DNA from: Algoriphagus iocasae
Lineage (GTDB): Bacteria > Bacteroidota > Bacteroidia > Cytophagales > Cyclobacteriaceae
Reading direction: 5' to 3'
Length of the DNA: 64,000 bases
NCBI RefSeq assembly: GCF_014206875.1
Contig: NZ_JACIJO010000003.1
Coordinates: 288,066-352,065, forward strand
Each line of letters starts with the position of its first letter. The stretch's first letter is position 1. Below, piece by piece: positions 36,440 through 44,255 of the stretch. Below the pieces are notes generated by a model, which made no database searches, was not told the origin of the DNA, and saw nothing but the letters and a program-made list of their open reading frames with translations. Both the position numbers and the translations under genes were made by a program.

Positions 36440-38224
36440 TTAGTCAATACGTTCTAAAACCAATAACCGTACTTCAATAAATTCTGATCCTTTGATGTCA
36501 GGCGCTTTCATCACTAGTGGATGACGACCCTTATCCAGATGAATAGTGCCTATTTCCAAAGGTTTATAGTCTTTTTCATAAGATTCAGATCTTGGTGATC
36601 GGTCAAATTCAGCAGCCACAAAATCCGAATCATTTGCTTCGTTGACGGAGGTCATGACTTCATTTTCTCCTTGCTTCAATAAAAGCGTGGAGCCAACTGA
36701 AGATTCTTTGCCAGCATAGTAAACAGTGGCTTTGTACTCTCCTGAAGTCAAAATCTCAGTGTCCCAAGTGACACTATCTTGAGTAGATGTCCAGTTGGTA
36801 AAAAAGGAGGAATTTGGATGAATGCTGGAGCGCTTGATGCTGCCATGAGGAATTCCATCTCTAGCTGGTAGAAGGGTGAACTTACTTTCTTTAAATCCTA
36901 CTGGAAAAATCTCTTCTCTGTCCCGATCCAGTTCCGATAAAACTGATTGAGTCCAATTGGTTTTGAGCTGCATCATTTCAGCTAATATAGAATCGTTAGT
37001 AGCAGTAATCGGATGGTTTTGTCCAGGGTCTGATTCCAAATCATATAATTCATTGTTTTGGTCCAGCATGTATTTCTGGTTTCTCAGGCTGACATTTCTA
37101 TTCCAATGACTATAAACCACTCTGTTGGTATCAGGAATTTCTTCTCCAAAAAGAAAAGGTTTTAGACTTATTCCATCCAGCGGTTTTTCGGTTTTAATTT
37201 CAATTTTCGCCAATTCCATCAAGGAAGGCAAAATATCAATGGCACTTGCCAATTGATCGACCACCAAAGGTTTGAAATGATCTTTCCAAAAGAGGATCAG
37301 GGGAGATCGAACGCCACCTTCATCTGTACTTCCTTTGATCCCTTTTAGACCCTCATTCCATCTCCAGCCATTTGGCCCATTGTCTGATAAGTAGATGATA
37401 ATCGTGTTTTCCTGAAGTTGAAGACTGTCGAGTGTTTTGACTATTCTGCCGATATTCCAATCAATATTTTCACATAAAGCATAAGCTGCCCGGGTTTTGT
37501 CAATGAGCTCCTTATCATGGTATCGGTGCGTGGTGTCAATAGCCGAATTTTCGTATTTCTCCCACCAAATGTCAGGCACTTGCATCGGACTATGAGGAGT
37601 ATTTAAGGCCAAATAAACCAGAAAAGGATTTTCCTGATTTTTTGTGATATAGTCTATCGCATGATCCGTCAGATCATCGATGATAAACCCATTTCCTTGG
37701 ACCACTTCGCCATTGTGCTCTAGCATCGGGCTGAAATAATTCCCCCAATGTCCAGAGGCAAAGCCGTAATATTCTTCAAACCCTCGATTATTCGGATGGA
37801 AAGGAGGTTGCGATCCATTGTGCCACTTCCCAAAAGCAGATGTTTTATATCCATTGGCTTGAAATATTTCAGCAAATGTTGTTTCGTCTAGGTCCAGCCT
37901 TTCACCGCCTTCGGAAGTTGAATAAACTCCTCCTCGCGGATGAAATCTTCCAGTCAATAATTCTGCTCGTGTAGGGGAGCAGACAGGACTTACATAAAAG
38001 CGGCTAAACTGAACTCCATTACTTGCCAATTGATCAATGTTGGGAGTATTTACATAAGGATTTCCATTAACTCCGAGATCACCCCAGCCTTGGTCATCCG
38101 AAAGGATAAAAATGATGTTTGGTGGGGAATCTACCTTTTCCGGCTGTTGGCAAGATTGAAAAAGGAGGAGTCCAAATCCAATTAAAATGACTTGGAAAAA
38201 ATGAATTGTTGAAGACTTCTTCAT
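36440..38224 (-). CDS. Lipoprotein sulfatase (formylglycine type)
   Basis: 594 residues. Signal peptide with lipobox around LFQSC (Cys25). Type I sulfatase fold: the metal-binding DD in FILSDDQGWGDLG (Asp43, Asp44) and the formylglycine motif CSPTR at Cys82-Arg86, which is oxidised by an external formylglycine-generating enzyme or, in Bacteroidota, an anSME radical enzyme. Further family marks are GKWHNGS and YLSDNGPNGWRWNEGLKG. The C-terminal 130 residues look like a beta-sandwich. Expected role: desulfating a sulfated polysaccharide or ester at the outer membrane. No maturase or carbohydrate-binding SusCD pair is in the window. Confidence 0.93.
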   Translation of the reverse strand: MKKSSTIHFFQVILIGFGLLLFQSCQQPEKVDSPPNIIFILSDDQGWGDLGVNGNPYVNTPNIDQLASNGVQFSRFYVSPVCSPTRAELLTGRFHPRGGVYSTSEGGERLDLDETTFAEIFQANGYKTSAFGKWHNGSQPPFHPNNRGFEEYYGFASGHWGNYFSPMLEHNGEVVQGNGFIIDDLTDHAIDYITKNQENPFLVYLALNTPHSPMQVPDIWWEKYENSAIDTTHRYHDKELIDKTRAAYALCENIDWNIGRIVKTLDSLQLQENTIIIYLSDNGPNGWRWNEGLKGIKGSTDEGGVRSPLILFWKDHFKPLVVDQLASAIDILPSLMELAKIEIKTEKPLDGISLKPFLFGEEIPDTNRVVYSHWNRNVSLRNQKYMLDQNNELYDLESDPGQNHPITATNDSILAEMMQLKTNWTQSVLSELDRDREEIFPVGFKESKFTLLPARDGIPHGSIKRSSIHPNSSFFTNWTSTQDSVTWDTEILTSGEYKATVYYAGKESSVGSTLLLKQGENEVMTSVNEANDSDFVAAEFDRSPRSESYEKDYKPLEIGTIHLDKGRHPLVMKAPDIKGSEFIEVRLLVLERID

Positions 38225-38322
38225 TGGGTCTATCTTGGGTTTTAACCATCAAAATAAACTCCAAAAGGCTAATAACCTATTTTGTTTAGAGTATTTGAAA
38301 AAGTCTTGAATCCTCAAAAAAA

Positions 38323-38352
38323 TCCCAGCCTTGTATAGTTTCAAGGCTGGGA
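38323..38352 (-). terminator. Rho-independent terminator of the FAD-oxidase gene
   Basis: TCCCAGCCTTG (38323-38333) pairs perfectly with CAAGGCTGGGA (38342-38352) around an eight-base loop. Read on the minus strand, the stem is followed by TTTTTTT. It lies 24 bp beyond the oxidase stop. Confidence 0.85.
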
Positions 38353-38375
38353 CTGAGTTTTTAATGATTTCTCTT

Positions 38376-39788
38376 TCAACTTTCAATTGGTTCCTTTGAT
38401 GTTGCTGGAACAATGTTTTGATTGACACGGAAGAAATTGCTAGGATCATAAAACTGTTTGATTTTGGCAAGTCTTTCATAATTCTGTTTATAACTGGCTT
38501 TAATCCTTTCCTGACCTTCATCTTGAATGAAGTTTAAATATGCCCCTCCAGATGAATAAGGATGAAGAGCTTCCCAATAGTCTTTACACCATTTGGTGAT
38601 TTTTTCTGCATTGGCAGGATCCGGATCCACACCCACATAAACACCTGCGTACTTAGCATCCCGGTGTGCCCAAGGTGTTTCTTCTTCTCCCACTCTGCTG
38701 GCTGCTCCACTGATTGGATAAAGATGCATTTGGGAAAGTGGAGTTGGGATTTTCGAACCAAACTCCAAATGTTTTACTCGAACTTCCGGACCTAATTCTT
38801 TGAAATAATCACCTCTCCAATACCACTGTAATCCCGGAGGAAGCATTCCGTCAAACAAGGTCTGAATAGCAGGATATGGCATTTCTCCCACATGATGAAA
38901 AATAGGATTCATATCCAAAATTGGTTTGAAAACTTCTTCCTGTTTTGCAGGGTCTCCCAAATAAGACCAGACAATCGCACAAAACATTTTATTATGAAGA
39001 GCTTCAGGGAATGGGGGGCCTGGAACTACCATAGTGGCGATAAAGCCATTCAGATCTTCTGAGGCATTGTTGATGAATTCATGATACCAAGCCATGACTT
39101 CATCGATTTGTTCAATTGGCCAAAAAGAAGGCCCACCGATGATATTTTTAACCGGATGCGCTTGAAACTTGAAGGAAGTAACGATTCCAAAATTGCCCCC
39201 GCCTCCTCGGATAGCCCAGAATAAATCGGGATTTTCTTTGGCGTTGGTGGTGACAAATGATCCATCTGCTAGGACCATTTCCGCTTCCAAAAGGTTGTCA
39301 ATAGTTAAACCATATTTACGCGAAAGGTAACCAACGCCACCACCCAAGGTTAACCCACCTACGCCGGTAGTGGAAATGATCCCGGCAGGCACAGCTAATC
39401 CAAAAGGATGCGTGGCATGGTCAACCTCTCCCCATAAATTTCCTCCGCCCACTTTAACAGTGGAATTCGCGAGGTCTACTTGGACGAACTTAATACCAGA
39501 GAGGTCAATCACCATTCCTTCCTCACAAAGTCCTAACCCACCTCCATTATGACCACCACCTCTAACAGCGACTAGCAAGTCATATTCTCTGGCAAAATTT
39601 ACCGAATAAATGACATCCGCTACATCCTGACACATCACAAACATCCCTGGATGCTTGTTGATCATGGCATTAAAAACCTCCCGGGTTTTATTGTACTCCT
39701 CATCTTCAGGAAAAACTACTTTTCCTCTAATCTGACTGGCAAATGCCTCAATCACAGACGTATTTAAATCTTTGACTTTTGTTGACAT
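38376..39788 (-). CDS. FAD-linked oxidase, berberine-bridge-enzyme type
   Basis: 470 residues of the FAD_binding_4/BBE family. The VAVRGGGHNGGG motif holds His80, the residue that covalently binds FAD in this family. The Cys used for a second flavin bond in bicovalent members is not seen (TGVGGLTLGGGVGYLSRKYG), so a single linkage is expected. The C-terminus carries the BBE signature YDPSNFFRVNQNI. Members oxidise alcohols, sugars or amine compounds with O2. It lies 44 bp downstream of the ferredoxin-cyclase-globin gene on the same strand, so the two probably form an operon ended by the 38323-38352 terminator. Confidence 0.9.
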   Translation of the reverse strand: MSTKVKDLNTSVIEAFASQIRGKVVFPEDEEYNKTREVFNAMINKHPGMFVMCQDVADVIYSVNFAREYDLLVAVRGGGHNGGGLGLCEEGMVIDLSGIKFVQVDLANSTVKVGGGNLWGEVDHATHPFGLAVPAGIISTTGVGGLTLGGGVGYLSRKYGLTIDNLLEAEMVLADGSFVTTNAKENPDLFWAIRGGGGNFGIVTSFKFQAHPVKNIIGGPSFWPIEQIDEVMAWYHEFINNASEDLNGFIATMVVPGPPFPEALHNKMFCAIVWSYLGDPAKQEEVFKPILDMNPIFHHVGEMPYPAIQTLFDGMLPPGLQWYWRGDYFKELGPEVRVKHLEFGSKIPTPLSQMHLYPISGAASRVGEEETPWAHRDAKYAGVYVGVDPDPANAEKITKWCKDYWEALHPYSSGGAYLNFIQDEGQERIKASYKQNYERLAKIKQFYDPSNFFRVNQNIVPATSKEPIES

Positions 39789-39832
39789 GATTTTGATTTT
39801 ATTTGAAAGAGATATTAAAAATGTGTTTGTGT

Positions 39833-41203
39833 CTATTTTGAAATAATAGGTGCTTGTTGTGGGGCTTTTTCAGTGCCATTCCCTACTGGATGGGCATGAG
39901 ATTTCATCGTGTCAATCACAAAATCAAGAGCGCTACTCCAAGCCTCAATCGTCCCGGAAGTCTTGTTTTCCCCCATGACTTCTTCTATTGTTTCGATCAT
40001 GGCTTTCTTGACGATAGGGTAATACTCTACTTTGACCCCATAATGCACATGGCTTTGTCCTAGTTTTTCCAGGCCTTTTTTCAAATGCTCTGGTCTGGAA
40101 AGGGAATAGACTATTCCTCCCAACATGTGGGTTAATAATCGTCCTTGATCTGTCAGGTTATTTCTAAATAGTGCTCTGACACCCGGAGCCATTTCGAAGA
40201 CTTTTTGATAAAATATTGTGGCAAATCGATCCTCATCTTCCAGCATAATGTTGAGTGAGGATTGTAACTCCAATTGAAGATTTAATTCCTTGAATCCGAC
40301 AAGTTCCAAAAGATTTAAAGGATCCTCTTTTCCTGCCACTTTGTTGGTGAAAGTCTGCCCGATTTCAAAAGAATCACGATCCAGGTTTTCATAAACAGTC
40401 TCAGAAATAAGAATGGAAGTTTGGGTTGCTTTGGTTTCGTTTTGAATTCTGCTGGCCACATTGACAGGGTCTCCTATCACGGAAAACTGTTTAAAAGTAG
40501 GATGTCCTAAGAGACCCAAATAGGCGGTACCAAAATTGATTCCGATTCCACATTTTAGTTTAACCTCAATGTCTTTGAGCTCGGATTTGTTGAGAATATC
40601 CAAGGCATATTGCATACCTAATGCTGCTCTGACAGCATCCTCACAATTTTTCGCTGCCGTTCCTCCAGTTGTTCCAAAAACTCCCACAATTTCATCTCCC
40701 GCATATTGATAAATGATCCCATTATTCATGAGGATCGGCTCTCCCAAAGCGGTATAAAACTTATTCAACATGTAGGCGATATCGAAATTGAAATTCTTTT
40801 CAGAGAGTTGGGTGTAATTCCTCAAGTCGCAGAATAGGATAGCGATTGGTCGTTCTTCAGCTCTTCCTTTTGGTACCAGCTCTTTTTGAAGATTGTTGAC
40901 TTCTCCGCTGGACCAAATTAGTCGCTGCAAAGTAACGTCTCCCTTAGGCCTTGCCTGGCAAGCCAATCGGATTGAAGGATCCCATTTTCTCGCATGACAG
41001 CTTGATTTTTCATACTCCGTTTTGGGACTTAGATTTTGGATGCCATCCAGGACCCTTACTCTACAAGTAGTACAAATGCCATGTCCTCCGCACTCATGCA
41101 TGTGTGGGATTTTATTTTCAATTGATATATCCAATAAAGTTTGGGAACCGGGATTAAAATCTACTTGCCGGTTGATTGCTGAGTATGTTATTCTATTTGC
41201 CAT
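39833..41203 (-). CDS. Three-domain fusion: [2Fe-2S] ferredoxin, class III cyclase, globin
   Basis: 456 residues from ATG 41203 (MANRITYSAINRQVDF); an upstream ATG at 41278 would add 25 residues before the ferredoxin fold. Residues 1-95: ferredoxin with Cys38, Cys44, Cys47 and Cys82 (CGGHGICTTC plus LACQ). Residues 117-300: class III nucleotidyl cyclase with metal Asp126 (FCDLRNYT) and Asp170 (YAGDEIVGVFG), and Asn248 and Arg252 (GDPVNVASR). The purine-selecting Lys is replaced by Gln166 and the matching position is Ser241. Residues 325-435: globin with likely distal Gln353 and proximal His385 (LGQSHVHYGV). A redox- and O2/NO-responsive cyclic-nucleotide producer is inferred. Confidence 0.85.
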   Translation of the reverse strand: MANRITYSAINRQVDFNPGSQTLLDISIENKIPHMHECGGHGICTTCRVRVLDGIQNLSPKTEYEKSSCHARKWDPSIRLACQARPKGDVTLQRLIWSSGEVNNLQKELVPKGRAEERPIAILFCDLRNYTQLSEKNFNFDIAYMLNKFYTALGEPILMNNGIIYQYAGDEIVGVFGTTGGTAAKNCEDAVRAALGMQYALDILNKSELKDIEVKLKCGIGINFGTAYLGLLGHPTFKQFSVIGDPVNVASRIQNETKATQTSILISETVYENLDRDSFEIGQTFTNKVAGKEDPLNLLELVGFKELNLQLELQSSLNIMLEDEDRFATIFYQKVFEMAPGVRALFRNNLTDQGRLLTHMLGGIVYSLSRPEHLKKGLEKLGQSHVHYGVKVEYYPIVKKAMIETIEEVMGENKTSGTIEAWSSALDFVIDTMKSHAHPVGNGTEKAPQQAPIISK

Positions 41204-41321
41204 AGTAGGAAGGACTTCGTGGTAAAAAATTGTTTTGATGGGATCAAAGTTAGAGGGACTCGATTCCCTATTTGACACCCATTTCTATGATTTTAAAAAA
41301 TCCTTCTCCAGTAGGAGAGTT

Positions 41322-41341
41322 TATCACACAATTGTGTGATA
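41322..41341. promoter_or_regulatory. Perfect 20-bp palindrome, candidate operator
   Basis: TATCACACAATTGTGTGATA at 41322-41341 is a perfect palindrome between the divergent cyclase (minus) and histidine kinase (plus) genes. A half-site TTGTGTGAT recurs at 41441-41449, where it overlaps an arm of a second inverted repeat (GAAAATTCAA at 41402-41411 with TTGAATTTTC at 41449-41458). The regulator is unknown. Confidence 0.65.
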
Positions 41342-41483
41342 TCTGATAGTCACTGTTTTAGGTGTTGTGAGGAAATCAGAATTGGATAACTTTGACTGGG
41401 TGAAAATTCAATTTTGAAGATTCATTAGATGGGACAGAAATTGTGTGATTGAATTTTCTTTTTTCATCATTAAAACTCCTGAA

Positions 41484-43346
41484 ATGCAGGTCAAAGGATT
41501 AGTTATTTTTCTTTTTTTAATAAGTGTGAGATTTGCCTCAGCACAAACTATTGAATTGGATAGTTTGAAAGAAGCAGTAGAATCCATCACAGATGATTCA
41601 CTAAAGACTGAATCATACCTTAGAATTGCATACCTCCTGTATGCTGGAGAAGAGTCAGAGATGTATGCCTATAAAGCTTTGGATTTAGCAAAACATCTCA
41701 AAAATCCCCAGTTGATAGGAAAAGCGTATCACCGATTGGCTTGGTGCCATGGATGGGATGAGATGGATAAAAAGACTGCTTACTTAGATAGTGCAGCATC
41801 CATTTTTTCAAGGATTGGAGATATCTATGGCTTAGGAAATGTCTATGATACCAAAGGGACTATTCTAATGGAATATGGGTCTTTAAAAGAAGCAGATATT
41901 TCTTACCAACAGGCATATGAGACTTATTCTCAAATAGGTAATGAGGAGCGAAAAGCCGGCATCTTAAATAACTGGGCTGTCGCGAAATATTCCCTAGGTG
42001 AAATTGATGAATCAATCGAAAAGTTTAATAAAGCCTTGGAGTTTCGGATTCAAGAGAAGCCCATATCGGACATTGACATAGCCAGAATTTATCAGGGATT
42101 GGGAGAATGTTATCGGATGAAGGGTGACCTGGAGATGGCGACAGTCAATTATTTGAAAGGATATAAACATCGGGAGGCCGCCAAAAACATTGGAATGGTG
42201 GAGTCACTGGTGAGTCTGGCTTCCATGATTTATGATGCTGCGGAACAATCAAAAGATACCACCCAGATTGTAAACCTGATGAGGGAAAATGGCTTTGAAA
42301 ACTCTCAGCAGCTTATTCAAAGTGCGGAGCAAGTCAATGGTTTAGATGATAGAATTTGGATGCAGGAATCCATTATGGATGTGAAAAGAAGAAGGTTTGT
42401 TTTAAATAAAGATTTTGAATCAGCCTATGAGCTCTTAAAAAGGCAAAAGCAAATACTCGAAGAAAATAAGCTCAGCGAAGGGAGTTTGGAAGCTATTGCT
42501 GATTTAAAAATGAAATTTGAAAAGGACCAACTCACCATCAAACTATTGGAAAATGAAGTGCTTAATAAGAAAAAACAAGATCAAGTGACACTATTAATTG
42601 TATCTCTTTCCGGGATGTTTTTGATATCTGTGATAGGTTTTCTGTACTATCAAAACCGGATGAAAGCAGCTCAGATAGAACTGAACGAAGCCCATCGAGA
42701 ACAACAGATAGTTTCGATGCGATCCATGCTGGAAGGTCAGGAAAAAGAACGGTCCAGAATCGCTAGAGATCTACATGATGGCTTGGGGAATTTGCTTTCA
42801 ACTTTGAAAGTGAATATTGGAAGCTTGCAGATCAATTTTGATGATTCGAATTCCGAGAAAATCTATGGAACAGCAAGTCAAATGATTGATGAAGCATGTA
42901 CCGAAGTGAGAAAAATTGCTCATGAAATGATGCCTCAGGCATTGAAGAAGTTGGGACTAAGAAAAGCCTTGGAGGATTTGGTGTTGAAAATGGATGCGGC
43001 ACATTCCTTTGATGCGGAATTCCATGTGCATGGTGCAGAAAGGAAGTTTGATGATAACACCAATGTGATGTTGTTTAGAATCGTGCAGGAAGCATTGAAC
43101 AACATTGTGAAATATGCGAATGCATCAGAAGTATCGGTTCAGCTAACCTATTCAGAAGATTGGTTTGACTTAACGATCGAGGATGATGGAGTAGGTTTTG
43201 ATCCCCAAAAAATTGATTTGGAAAAGGGGATGGGTTTAAAAAGTATTGCATTTAGAACTGAATTTATCGGCGGAACTTATGACTTAAACAGTCGGCCAGG
43301 TTTTGGAACCTTAGTGTCTATTAGTATTCCACTCAAGCCAAATTAA
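41484..43346 (+). CDS. TPR-containing sensor histidine kinase, NarL-system type
   Basis: 620 residues from ATG 41484 (MQVKGLVIFLFLISV, a signal peptide ending ASAQ); a longer frame from 41445 spoils the signal sequence. Residues about 20-340 are a periplasmic TPR region (repeats such as AGILNNWAVAKYSLGEIDES). One TM at about 370-390, a coiled coil, then HisKA_3 with phospho-acceptor His431 (RIARDLHDGLGN) and a HATPase domain with N box QEALNNIVKYA and G boxes DDGVGFD and GMGLKSI. It faces the periplasm through protein-binding repeats, so the signal may be a protein or peptide. The response regulator follows 27 bp downstream. Confidence 0.92.
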   Translation: MQVKGLVIFLFLISVRFASAQTIELDSLKEAVESITDDSLKTESYLRIAYLLYAGEESEMYAYKALDLAKHLKNPQLIGKAYHRLAWCHGWDEMDKKTAYLDSAASIFSRIGDIYGLGNVYDTKGTILMEYGSLKEADISYQQAYETYSQIGNEERKAGILNNWAVAKYSLGEIDESIEKFNKALEFRIQEKPISDIDIARIYQGLGECYRMKGDLEMATVNYLKGYKHREAAKNIGMVESLVSLASMIYDAAEQSKDTTQIVNLMRENGFENSQQLIQSAEQVNGLDDRIWMQESIMDVKRRRFVLNKDFESAYELLKRQKQILEENKLSEGSLEAIADLKMKFEKDQLTIKLLENEVLNKKKQDQVTLLIVSLSGMFLISVIGFLYYQNRMKAAQIELNEAHREQQIVSMRSMLEGQEKERSRIARDLHDGLGNLLSTLKVNIGSLQINFDDSNSEKIYGTASQMIDEACTEVRKIAHEMMPQALKKLGLRKALEDLVLKMDAAHSFDAEFHVHGAERKFDDNTNVMLFRIVQEALNNIVKYANASEVSVQLTYSEDWFDLTIEDDGVGFDPQKIDLEKGMGLKSIAFRTEFIGGTYDLNSRPGFGTLVSISIPLKPN

Positions 43347-43373
43347 GAAGTTTAGATTTTAACAATAGATCCT

Positions 43374-44015
43374 ATGGAAAAGATAAAAGTTCTCCTGGCA
43401 GATGACCATCAAATCATGTTGGATGGGCTCAAAGCAATCCTTTCGAAAGACAAGTCCATTCATGTGGTGGGGACGGCAAACCATGGTTTGGAAGTATTGG
43501 AGTTTTTGAAAAAAGAACCTGTGGATGTGCTTTTGCTGGATCTACAAATGCCCGTTATGGATGGTTTGGAAACAACCATGCATGTGAAAAAGTCCTATCC
43601 AGATGTTCAGGTCATTATGTTGACCACAAATGACGAAGGAAGTATTATTACTTCATTGTTTAAGGTTGGCGCAACGGGTTATTTACTGAAAAATGCATCC
43701 AAAGAGTATCTGATCCAAGGGATCAAAGATGCATTTGAAGGCAAGAAAGTATTGAGTCCTCACTTGACTGAAAAAATGATAGAAAGCCTTAGCGAAGGAC
43801 CAAAAATAAAGCCAGGCGATATTCCCAAAATCACCAAACGCGAAATAGAGGTGGTAAAATTGATAGCCCAAGAATTGACTACCCAAGAAATTGCGGATGC
43901 TCTATTTGTCAGTACGAATACAGTGGCAACACATAAGCGAAATCTATTTGTGAAAATGGATGTCAAAAACTCCGTCGGCATGGTCAAAAAGGCTGTGGAT
44001 TGGGGGTTGATCTAA
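43374..44015 (+). CDS. NarL/LuxR-type response regulator
   Basis: 213 residues. Receiver domain (1-120) with acidic pair Asp10-Asp11, phosphorylation site Asp56 (LLLDLQMP), Thr in MLTTND and Lys in LLKNAS. C-terminal LuxR-type HTH (150-213) with TKREIEVVKLIAQELTTQE and VSTNTVATHKRNLF. It is the partner of the upstream kinase. Although it lies directly before permease 10, it has no AAA+ sigma54-interaction domain, so it is not the enhancer-binding protein expected for the palindrome modules. It might regulate at another level. Confidence 0.93.
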   Translation: MEKIKVLLADDHQIMLDGLKAILSKDKSIHVVGTANHGLEVLEFLKKEPVDVLLLDLQMPVMDGLETTMHVKKSYPDVQVIMLTTNDEGSIITSLFKVGATGYLLKNASKEYLIQGIKDAFEGKKVLSPHLTEKMIESLSEGPKIKPGDIPKITKREIEVVKLIAQELTTQEIADALFVSTNTVATHKRNLFVKMDVKNSVGMVKKAVDWGLI

Positions 44016-44092
44016 ATGATTTCACTTAATTATTGAATCGATAAACCGGTTTGTTGTACCATAAATAACTTTTTAAAATTCCCGGCCATTTT

Positions 44093-44186
44093 CGGACAGA
44101 ACTGTCCATTTTAATCCTCTTAACTCATTCAAAAAGAGAGGTTTTACTCATTTTAAGGTGTTTTTTTAACTGGCATTTCTTTTATC
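44093..44186 (+). promoter_or_regulatory. Module E: palindrome plus weak sigma54-like box, upstream of permease 10
   Basis: CGGACAGAACTGTCCA at 44093-44108 and TGGCATTTCTTTTATC at 44171-44186, 78 bp start to start. The -24-like TGGCAT is intact but the -12-like part is TTATC, the weakest in the set. The permease ATG is at 44256. Confidence 0.6.
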
Positions 44187-44255
44187 CAGATTTCTGTCAA
44201 AATGGAAGTATTCCAATTTTGTAACCTTTTCTGAATTAAGTTTATCTAATAGAAT

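Noticed and set aside
43374..44015. The response regulator as activator of the palindrome modules
   Set aside because: It has a receiver and a LuxR-type HTH but no AAA+ domain with GAFTGA-type motif, so it cannot be a sigma54 enhancer-binding protein.
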